Assembly (NCBI GenBank): GCA_023382535.1
Contig: JAHDWA010000008.1
Span: 62,001-126,000, forward strand
Direction of reading: 5' to 3'
DNA: 64,000 bases
Source of the DNA: Anaerolineae bacterium
GTDB lineage: Bacteria > Chloroflexota > Anaerolineae > 4572-78 > J111
Positions 57,912 to 64,000 of the stretch are shown one piece after another (positions within the stretch are counted from its first letter, which is position 1; each line of letters opens with the position of its first letter). The notes beneath the pieces are model-generated. The model was not told where the DNA came from. It ran no database searches and was given only the letters and a program-made list of their open reading frames with translations. The position numbers were made by a program, and so were the translations under genes.

Positions 57912-59885
57912 ATGTCGCAGAGCCGTATATTGTTTGCCGACAACGAGCGTGATTTTCTTGACACCCGGGCTGAATATTTGGAAAGCGCCGGGTACCTGGT
58001 CCTCAAAGCCGACACCCTGGAGCAGGCCAGGAAGCTTTTGGTCGAGACCCGGGTCCACCTGGCTGTTTTAGATATCCGGCTGGTGGACGATGACGACGAC
58101 CACGACCTGAGCGGCCTGACCCTGGCTAAAGATCCGGCCTTTAGCCCGGTGCCCAAGATCATCCTCACCGGTTTCCCCACCTATCAAGCGGTGCGGGAGG
58201 TGTTAGGGCCGGTGGTGGAGGGGCTGCCGCCGGCGGTAGACTTTTTAGACAAACGTGAAGGGCCGGAGACCATGGTCCAGGCCGTCGAAAAAGCTTTGAC
58301 CATGTATCTCTCCCTCAATTGGCGGCTTACCATCCGTTGGGCCGAACACCTCTCCTTTGTTCACCTGATCAGCCTGATTGACCCCCACATGGACAATACG
58401 GATATCCTGGACCGGGTGGGTGAGCTGGAAGATCTGTTTCGCCGTTCATTTCACGACAGCAGCCAGATAACCATCAGCCGGCTTTTGACCCGACAGAAAA
58501 ACAAGGTCATTTTGGCGGTCACTGCCTTTTCAACGGATGGCCTGGAAAGGCAGTTTGTCATTGCTTGCGGGCCAAGAGCTTTTATTCAACAAGAAGCAAA
58601 AATTTTTGAAACGTTAACCCCAAAAGCCAGCGGCGAAGGGGGTGTCGTAGAAGTTAAGTTTGTCGAGACAGTCCATTTTGCCGCAATTGTCTACGCCCTG
58701 AACGGCGGAAATCTGGACGACATCACTACCCTGGCCGAATTTTATCGGGACAGCTCCATTGAAATGGTAACAACTGCCCTGAATCATCTCTTTGGCACTA
58801 CCCTGGCCCCCTGGTACGAACAGGGGCGGCTGTATGAAGGTGACAAATCACTCACTCAAATTTTACGGGAAGAATTAGCCTTGACTGAAGAAGCGCTCGC
58901 TGCCACGGAACTGGGACGCCGCTTCAATGTGATTTGCCAGGAAGGATTGGCCGCTAATCTGGCCAAAATCTATTACGCTGCCAACAGCTTAACCCTCCAA
59001 CTGGCCGATGGTTCATCCATTTCCTATCCTAACCCGGCCATTCATCTGGCCGAAAAACGCATCGAGGTCAACTTGCCGGTTCTGATGGGCGTCACCTATG
59101 GTCAACTCAACGGCGACAGCCTGCTGGTAGATCGCCAGGGCCGGACCTGGTTAATTGACTTTAGCCAAGTCAGCCGGAGTCCCTTGCTGCTCGATTTTGT
59201 CTCCCTGGAAACCGCGCTTAAATTTGAGCTGTTTTCTATCCCTAATGTGCTCGCCCGCTATGAACTGGAGAGACGTTTGCTAGACCTGCCGCATTTGGAT
59301 GCGGCCGCAGCCGCAGAAAATTTGGAGCCGGAACTGGCCAAAATCTTCCGGGCAATTTGCCGGGTGCGTTATTGGGCCTCTGTCCTGATTGGCCGGGAGA
59401 TGAACACCTATCTGCTGGGGTTGTTGTTTTGTACGGTCAGTCAATTGATCTCTTATGATGCTGCCGTCCGTTACACCCGCCGTGAACTGGCTGCCTATCT
59501 GCACCGGGTCTTGTCGGCGGCCATGTTATGCCAGAAACTCATGCCCGCTCCACCCAGCCATATCCCTGCTAATCAGGATTTATGGATTGACGAGCCTAAC
59601 AAAGAAGTTTGGATTGAACACCAGCGGGTGGAGTTAGCCCCCACGGAATATGAGTTGATGCTGACCCTTTACCGTCAGGCCAACCAGCTCTGTACGCGCC
59701 AGATGATCAGCCGGGCCGTTTATGGGGTAGATTACGACAAGCTGACCATGGATGACACCATCAACGCCCTGGTGAGCCGGCTGCGGGAACGGATCGAACC
59801 CAATCCACGCCAGCCCAAATACGTTATCAATGTCCGCGGCGTGGGTTACAAACTTAAGCTCAAACATGACCCCTCTTCAGAATAA
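57912..59885 (+). CDS. Transcriptional regulator: receiver, kinase-like (TCAD9/APH-like, degenerate) middle, OmpR-type winged helix
   Basis: ATG 57912 follows GGGAGGGA. The 657-residue protein has a receiver (about 5-125; ILFADNERDF, LAVLDIRLVDDDDDHD, IILTGFP, VDFLDKR) very like the preceding gene's. The middle (about 130-545) contains VTYGQLNGDSLLVDRQGRTW then LIDFSQVSRSPLLLDFVSLE. This corresponds to the HGD-x-x-x-x-N...DF loop of aminoglycoside-phosphotransferase-like domains (as in TCAD9), but the catalytic HxD reads YGQ, so it is probably a pseudokinase. The C-terminus (about 555-652) is an OmpR/PhoB winged helix (LAPTEYELMLTLYRQ, VNVRGVGYKLK). It is the only DNA-binding output of the signalling operon. 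Confidence 0.85.
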   Translation: MSQSRILFADNERDFLDTRAEYLESAGYLVLKADTLEQARKLLVETRVHLAVLDIRLVDDDDDHDLSGLTLAKDPAFSPVPKIILTGFPTYQAVREVLGPVVEGLPPAVDFLDKREGPETMVQAVEKALTMYLSLNWRLTIRWAEHLSFVHLISLIDPHMDNTDILDRVGELEDLFRRSFHDSSQITISRLLTRQKNKVILAVTAFSTDGLERQFVIACGPRAFIQQEAKIFETLTPKASGEGGVVEVKFVETVHFAAIVYALNGGNLDDITTLAEFYRDSSIEMVTTALNHLFGTTLAPWYEQGRLYEGDKSLTQILREELALTEEALAATELGRRFNVICQEGLAANLAKIYYAANSLTLQLADGSSISYPNPAIHLAEKRIEVNLPVLMGVTYGQLNGDSLLVDRQGRTWLIDFSQVSRSPLLLDFVSLETALKFELFSIPNVLARYELERRLLDLPHLDAAAAAENLEPELAKIFRAICRVRYWASVLIGREMNTYLLGLLFCTVSQLISYDAAVRYTRRELAAYLHRVLSAAMLCQKLMPAPPSHIPANQDLWIDEPNKEVWIEHQRVELAPTEYELMLTLYRQANQLCTRQMISRAVYGVDYDKLTMDDTINALVSRLRERIEPNPRQPKYVINVRGVGYKLKLKHDPSSE

Positions 59886-59900
59886 ACGTTATCGAAATTA

Positions 59901-59945
59901 AGGTGACAGGCACTTACCGGGCGTGTTTAAAAGTGCCTGTCACCT
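59901..59945. repeat. Compact GGTGACAGGCACTT inverted repeat
   Basis: AGGTGACAGGCACTT and AAGTGCCTGTCACCT are exact 15-bp arms around a 15-bp centre, 16 bp after the regulator stop. It is a shorter relative of the element at 36370-36457. Confidence 0.8.
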
Positions 59946-60001
59946 GGTTTTTCCTTTCCCGATGGAGTCTGATAAAGACCCTTTGAAAATAAGTACCCCT
60001 C

Positions 60002-60027
60002 AAAAGAGCGCACGAGGCGCTCTTTTT
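60002..60027 (+). terminator. Rho-independent terminator of the signalling operon
   Basis: AAAGAGCGC, loop ACGAG, GCGCTCTTT with a T-run continuing to 60027. Confidence 0.85.
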
Positions 60028-60038
60028 GTTAGAACCGT

Positions 60039-60086
60039 CTTAACATTTATGGGAATTTGGTTAGATTTCCCATTAAAACTGTTAAG
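60039..60086. promoter_or_regulatory. Long dyad upstream of the SPFH gene (operator candidate)
   Basis: CTTAACA...ATGGGAA (60039-60054) mirrors TTCCCAT...TGTTAAG (60066-60086) around TTTGGTTAGA. The two arms contain two matched words each, as expected of paired half-sites. It lies upstream of the -10 at 60118. Confidence 0.5.
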
Positions 60087-60117
60087 GAATGGTCAGTGTA
60101 CACTTTCCTTTTTCTTT

Positions 60118-60123
60118 TATAAT
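60118..60123 (+). promoter_or_regulatory. -10 element of the SPFH gene
   Basis: A perfect TATAAT 47 bp before the start codon. No good -35 is present at 16-18 bp, which fits an activator-dependent promoter with the dyad just upstream. Confidence 0.4.
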
Positions 60124-60170
60124 AGAGATATAAGCGAGAAGATTAAGGTGAGTTGACAGGAGGCATCAAA

Positions 60171-60962
60171 ATGAAACGTTTATTTGCTTGGTTAGGCCGA
60201 ATGCTGGGTCTTCATTTTGCCCCCGATAACCATGTTATCCCCGTCCTACGCCTGGGTAGGTACCACCACGTTAAAGAGTCGGGTTTCTTTTGGATTTGGC
60301 CCCTGGTAGAGCAAGCCCTTCCGCCGGTTAAAACGGGCCTGCACGTTGGCAATTTTACCTTTGATGAAGTGCTGAGTAAAGATAACATCCCCTTCAAAAT
60401 TCATCTGACTGTTTTGTTTAATTTCAACCCGGCCTCTGCCGTTAGAAGTGCGGCGGCTCAATTAGTCAAAGGGGGGGATGATCTCTTACAGATTATTGTC
60501 AAAGATTATACCAACCAAATTTTGCGCCGGCTGGCTTCCCGGTATGAGGCCGAAGAGTTGAGCGGCAGCCCGGCTCTGGCGGCTATCGAGTGGCACTTAA
60601 CCCGCCTGCTCAGTATCCAAATGCGTCTATTAGGCCTGGCCCCCTTAAAGAATGGGGGAGTTCTGATAAAGGAAACCATTGCCCCGGAAAAGTTCAAACG
60701 GGCAATCTTGCAGGCGCGGCGGCTGATGGCCATTTCGCAATCCCTGGCCAGCTTTCCCATCCCCGGCCTGGCTGAAAAAGCTATTCAAGCCGGCTTTGTC
60801 ACGGGCCTGGAAGACTTTGAAGGGGATCTAACCCTGTGGTCTGGCGGGTCTCCTCTGGAGACTATTCCTGCCCCCCATCTGGCGGACCTGACCCGGCTGC
60901 CGCATCAGAACGGACACGCCAAACAAAATGGAGGTTCCGGGGCGGGTCATAAAGTATGGTGA
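60171..60962 (+). CDS. SPFH/band-7 domain protein
   Basis: ATG 60171 follows ACAGGAGG. The 263-residue protein has a hydrophobic N-terminus (LFAWLGRMLGLHFA) and a band-7/SPFH-like region (about 20-190): VLRLGRYHHVKESGFFWIWPLV, DNIPFKIHLTVLFNFNPASAV, then KDYTNQILRRLASRY and LRLLGLAPLKNGGVLIKETI. SPFH proteins oligomerise on membranes and organise microdomains. The C-terminal tail is Gly/Asn/His-rich and disordered-looking. It has its own promoter after the signalling-operon terminator and may be a target of the winged-helix regulator. Confidence 0.75.
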   Translation: MKRLFAWLGRMLGLHFAPDNHVIPVLRLGRYHHVKESGFFWIWPLVEQALPPVKTGLHVGNFTFDEVLSKDNIPFKIHLTVLFNFNPASAVRSAAAQLVKGGDDLLQIIVKDYTNQILRRLASRYEAEELSGSPALAAIEWHLTRLLSIQMRLLGLAPLKNGGVLIKETIAPEKFKRAILQARRLMAISQSLASFPIPGLAEKAIQAGFVTGLEDFEGDLTLWSGGSPLETIPAPHLADLTRLPHQNGHAKQNGGSGAGHKVW

Positions 60963-61012
60963 ATTTTTGACAAGAGGTAACGAGGGGCCTGCCTCAGCTT
61001 TTAGGCGGTTCT

Positions 61013-61039
61013 GTAGGGCAAGTTGTCAACTTGCCCTAC
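61013..61039. repeat. GTAGGGCAAGTTG palindrome
   Basis: GTAGGGCAAGTTG, one base, then CAACTTGCCCTAC: a perfect 13-bp-arm palindrome in the 148-bp gap between the SPFH gene and the four-repeat protein gene. Confidence 0.8.
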
Positions 61040-61110
61040 GTTACCAAAAACTGGGGACACACCTTGAGGTTGCTGCCTTATTGATCCAATCGCTTCGCAG
61101 GAGAGCTTTT

Positions 61111-61899
61111 ATGAGATTACAGGTCAGGCAAACCGAAGACATAGAAAATGTTTTATGGGCCATGCAAGTAGTTATCCAAACAACGGCGGCCTCCTCCGAG
61201 GGCAGTGACCTCTCTCTCGTTTATCGGCGCAGCTTTAATCACGGCTTTGAGACCGCCTGGCAGGCTATCAAAACATTTTTTGAGGTCAAACCCCCTTCAA
61301 AAAAGATATGGACTGCTGAGGAAATTAAACATCTCCTGGAAACTGTTCAATCTCGTCTGGTCATCTCAGCCAATGGGGCAGCAGCGAAATATGATAACCA
61401 GGGCTATTATCAGGGCGGCGAAGCCGCGTGCTGGTGTGTAGCTACCTCCTTCGGCCTGAATCTAATCCCGGCAGTCTCCGTTGCTCAGTCCCTCCCACCT
61501 GCCTTCCCGGCCGCTGACTCGCGGGTCTGGTTTCACGAAGATGTTCAAAACATTTTGTGGGCTGTCCAAACTGTTATCCAGATTACAGCTGCGGCCCTGG
61601 AAAATATCGCCCGGCCCGCTGTCTACCATGAAGGCTTTGAAGCGGCCCTGGATTGTGCCGCTAAACTATTTGGTATTCCTTTGCTGTCACCCACCATGCC
61701 GGCTGGTTCAAGAACAAAGGCTGTTTTCTGGTCCGTCAAAGATATTGAATATAAGCTGCGTTTAGTATCTCAAGTTATGCCGGCTCAGGATTTAGCCACA
61801 GACGAAGATAAGGCTCAAGCGGACATCTATCGGCAAGGCTTCAAGGCGGCTTTGGAATGTATGGCTGCCTCATTGGGTGTGCGAAAGATAGCTTACTAA
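61111..61899 (+). CDS. Protein of four tandem ~60-residue repeats, function unknown
   Basis: ATG 61111 follows GCAGGAGAG. The longer frame from 60928 overlaps the palindrome and is rejected. The 262-residue protein consists of four related units starting at about 5, 67, 134 and 208. Examples are TEDIENVLWAMQVVIQTTAA and HEDVQNILWAVQTVIQITAA, each ending in a Y-x-x-G-F-E-A-A helix and a phrase such as KLFGI or TSFGL. Each unit looks all-helical (two long helices). There is no signal or membrane segment and no recognised family. Position after the SPFH gene suggests a partner of it or of the signalling operon. Confidence 0.75.
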   Translation: MRLQVRQTEDIENVLWAMQVVIQTTAASSEGSDLSLVYRRSFNHGFETAWQAIKTFFEVKPPSKKIWTAEEIKHLLETVQSRLVISANGAAAKYDNQGYYQGGEAACWCVATSFGLNLIPAVSVAQSLPPAFPAADSRVWFHEDVQNILWAVQTVIQITAAALENIARPAVYHEGFEAALDCAAKLFGIPLLSPTMPAGSRTKAVFWSVKDIEYKLRLVSQVMPAQDLATDEDKAQADIYRQGFKAALECMAASLGVRKIAY

Positions 61900-61967
61900 G
61901 GTTTCATTCTTAAGATTTTAATCTCCTCTTAAATGTTTGCTCCTATAGTCAAGGGTATTCTAATAAA

Positions 61968-61998
61968 AACCTGACAGGTCTCATAGACCTGTCAGGTT
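61968..61998 (+). terminator. ACCTGTCAGGT-core hairpin
   Basis: AACCTGACAGGTCT, CAT, AGACCTGTCAGGTT: a perfect 14-bp stem with the same core as 17096-17128, ending the four-repeat gene and lying 23 bp before the peptidase start. Confidence 0.75.
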
Positions 61999-62021
61999 TA
62001 AATTTGCCAAATGGAGAAGAG

Positions 62022-64000
62022 ATGCGCATGCGCCCAAAAATGCCCTGGTTATTATCGCTGTTACTTTTGCTGTTGTTGGTCCTCCCCCTCCCCACCCACG
62101 CCCAAGACCCCAAACCCCTCAACTTTGCCGATTACGAACTCTCTCTGACCGACTATACCCTGCCCAACGGCCTGCGCGTTATCCTGGCCGAAGACCACTC
62201 CGCGCCGGTGGTAGCGGTGGACATCTGGTATCACGTCGGGGGGGCCAACGACCCCGCCGGGCGCTCCGGCTTCGCCCACATGTTTGAGCACATGATGTTT
62301 GAAGGCTCGGACAATATTCCTAACGGCCAGTGGGACCCGCTGCTGGAATCCATTGGGGCCAACCATAATGCTTACACCGCTAATGACAAAACTGCCTATT
62401 GGGAAGTGGCCCCGGCCAACCAACTCCCCCGCATTTTGTGGATGGAGAGCGACCGCATGGCCTCGCTGGGCGTAACCCAGGACGTCTTTGAAACGCAGCG
62501 GGATGTGGTCGTCGAAGAGTTTAACCAGCGCGTGGCCAACCGGCCCTACGGCGCGGCCAACCGCCGCCTCTTTACCCAGCCGATGCAGGGCTACGTGCCT
62601 TATGAACGCTCGGTTATCGGCAGCATCGAGGATTTGAACGCGGCGGCCCTGGCCGAATTAAGAGCCTTCCACGACACCTATTACAAGCCGAACAACGCCA
62701 CGCTGGTCATTGTTGGCGATATTGATCTGGAGCAGACCCAAATTTTGGTCCAGGCTTACTTTGCCGACATTCCTGCCGGGCCGGAAGTCACCCCCATTCT
62801 CGAGCAGTATCCCTTGCCCGGCGAGTTTCCGCTGCTGCGCACCGACAGCGCCACCGGCTGCAACATCGGCGCCGAAGAAACCTTGATTGACCCGCAGGTC
62901 GAAGTGCCGCGCTGGGCGGCAACGGTCGTCGGCCCGCCGCGGGGCAACCCCGATTTCTATGCCCTCAGCCTGCTGACCGACATCCTGGCCGGGGGCAACA
63001 GCAGCCGCTTTGAGCAAAACATTATCCAGCAGGGCAAGGCTGCCAGCGCCTACGTCGGCTTGAGTGACTACCTGGGGGCCAGCATCCTTTACGCCATCGC
63101 CCAGCCTAACAGCGGCGACAGCCTCGACGCCATGCCCCAACTGGTCCGGGACGAGTTTGAGAAAGTGATGGCCGACAGTGTGACCGAGGCCGAGTTGGAA
63201 CGGGTCAAAAAACAGGCTCTGGTTGGTTCGATTGCCTCATTTCGCGAGTCGGCCCTGAACACCGCCGAGTGGCTGCAAGATGCCGTCCTGACCTTTGGCG
63301 ATCCCAATACCATTGATGAGGAACTGGCCCGGTATCAAGCCGTCACGGTAGATGATATTCAGCGTGTCGCCCAAACCTACCTGTGCGACAAGCCGATGAA
63401 TATCCAACTGACCCTCAAAGAAGGTGAGGAAATCCTGAGCGAACCCCCCGGCCTGCTGGTCGAGCCGGTAGAAGTGAAGGCCACCCCCGAACCGGCCTCT
63501 GAGGTGCTGGACCTCCAATTGAGCGACGAGGTTCTGGCTGGCCTGCCCGAAGGGGTCATCAGCCGCAGCTCGGTTCCGGCCGCCCTGCCGGTCACGGAGA
63601 GCAACTTTCCCCCCTTCGAGCGCTTTACCCTCGAAAACGGTCTGAATGTTATTTTTGTACCTCAAACCGAAGTGCCCAAACTGCGCCTGCAGTTGAACGT
63701 GGGCGGTTCCAACGCCGCTGCCCCGGCCGATAAACAGGGCGTGGCCGACCTGATGGCCGACCTGCTGACCAAAGGCACAAAAACCCGCACCGCCGCCGAA
63801 ATAGCCGAAACAATTGAAGCGGCCGGCGGCTCAGTCGGCTCCAGCGCCGCCCTGGAGTGGACCTCCGTTTCGGTGGACGCTTTGGCCACGGATGCGACCC
63901 TGGCCTTTGACCTGCTGAGCGATATGGCCCGCAATTCGACCTTTCCCGAAAAGGAGTTCCAGGTTGATAAAACCCAAACCCTGACCTTTTTGGAGCAGGA
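62022..64000 (+). CDS. M16 family zinc peptidase (partial)
   Basis: The frame starts at ATG 62022, after GGAGAAG, and is open to the window edge (659 complete codons), so the 3' end is missing. A signal peptide (LLSLLLLLLLVLPLPTHAQ) is followed by an M16 N-terminal domain. It has LPNGLRVILAEDHSAPVVAV and the inverted zinc motif HMFEH in SGFAHMFEHMMFEGS (about residue 90), with the downstream Glu expected near VVVEEFNQR (about 165). A second M16 half begins near residue 525 (FTLENGLNVIFVPQ). It is a secreted two-domain processing-peptidase-like protein. Confidence 0.92.
   Translation, partial: MRMRPKMPWLLSLLLLLLLVLPLPTHAQDPKPLNFADYELSLTDYTLPNGLRVILAEDHSAPVVAVDIWYHVGGANDPAGRSGFAHMFEHMMFEGSDNIPNGQWDPLLESIGANHNAYTANDKTAYWEVAPANQLPRILWMESDRMASLGVTQDVFETQRDVVVEEFNQRVANRPYGAANRRLFTQPMQGYVPYERSVIGSIEDLNAAALAELRAFHDTYYKPNNATLVIVGDIDLEQTQILVQAYFADIPAGPEVTPILEQYPLPGEFPLLRTDSATGCNIGAEETLIDPQVEVPRWAATVVGPPRGNPDFYALSLLTDILAGGNSSRFEQNIIQQGKAASAYVGLSDYLGASILYAIAQPNSGDSLDAMPQLVRDEFEKVMADSVTEAELERVKKQALVGSIASFRESALNTAEWLQDAVLTFGDPNTIDEELARYQAVTVDDIQRVAQTYLCDKPMNIQLTLKEGEEILSEPPGLLVEPVEVKATPEPASEVLDLQLSDEVLAGLPEGVISRSSVPAALPVTESNFPPFERFTLENGLNVIFVPQTEVPKLRLQLNVGGSNAAAPADKQGVADLMADLLTKGTKTRTAAEIAETIEAAGGSVGSSAALEWTSVSVDALATDATLAFDLLSDMARNSTFPEKEFQVDKTQTLTFLEQ

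Overview
The window looks like a chromosomal stretch of an uncultured Chloroflexota (Anaerolineae-like) bacterium. This is inferred from gene content rather than a marker gene: GT-C glycosyltransferases with C-terminal beta-sandwich tails, a YfhO-type membrane protein, a PPi-type phosphofructokinase, a type 2 IPP isomerase, an F420 gene (cofC), cohesin/dockerin proteins with Pro/Thr linkers, very large multi-GAF sensors, and many dispersed palindromic or heptameric repeats. I see no rRNA, tRNA, CRISPR array, transposase or phage gene.

Layout. (1) 1-14009: envelope glycan and membrane functions (GT2, pentapeptide protein, two large GT-C proteins, YfhO), interrupted by metabolic genes (PPi-PFK, MFS exporter, aldo/keto reductase, GNAT). 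(2) 14018-18433: MarR regulator, SnoaL-like protein, a decayed fragment, EamA transporter, a DsbA-like protein and two small unknowns. (3) 18473-21628: a DUF559 gene directly and in frame upstream of a third GT-C gene that lacks a normal start. (4) 21912-36361: eight secreted or anchored proteins built from cohesin-like, dockerin, Ig-like, amidase, subtilase, LysM and TPR modules, with a convergent histidine kinase/response regulator pair embedded. No glycoside hydrolase is present, so this looks like a non-cellulolytic cohesin/dockerin surface assembly. (5) 36482-42585: VOC protein, SleB-like hydrolase, Ser/Thr kinase with FHA, lipoprotein phosphodiesterase, cofC and fni. (6) 42835-47292: CotH-VTC-DUF4956 cluster. 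(7) 47530-59885: five tightly packed same-strand signalling genes, comprising an S1-S1-REC-histidine kinase, a 2272-residue REC-11xGAF-histidine kinase, a small REC, a REC with two membrane helices, and a REC/pseudokinase-like/winged-helix regulator. An SPFH protein and a protein made of four unknown repeats follow. (8) 62022-64000: an M16 zinc peptidase that runs off the window.

The most unusual DNA-level feature is a set of arrays with a strict 7-bp period (ATTTACG, CAACACG, CTTTACG, CATCACG and similar, plus a 21-bp triple-heptamer cassette) lying in frame inside the large membrane proteins. They occur in the orientation whose translation has no stop codon. A stop-containing heptamer (GGAGTAA) forms the ends of the convergent kinase and regulator genes. 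Several other dispersed palindrome families (GGTGACNGGCACTT, ACCTGTCAGGT, TGTCATTTCGA, C-run/G-run hairpins) punctuate intergenic and some coding DNA.

Start sites were moved downstream of the longest ORF wherever a clear ribosome binding site, signal peptide or promoter required it. All functional calls come from motifs read by eye.
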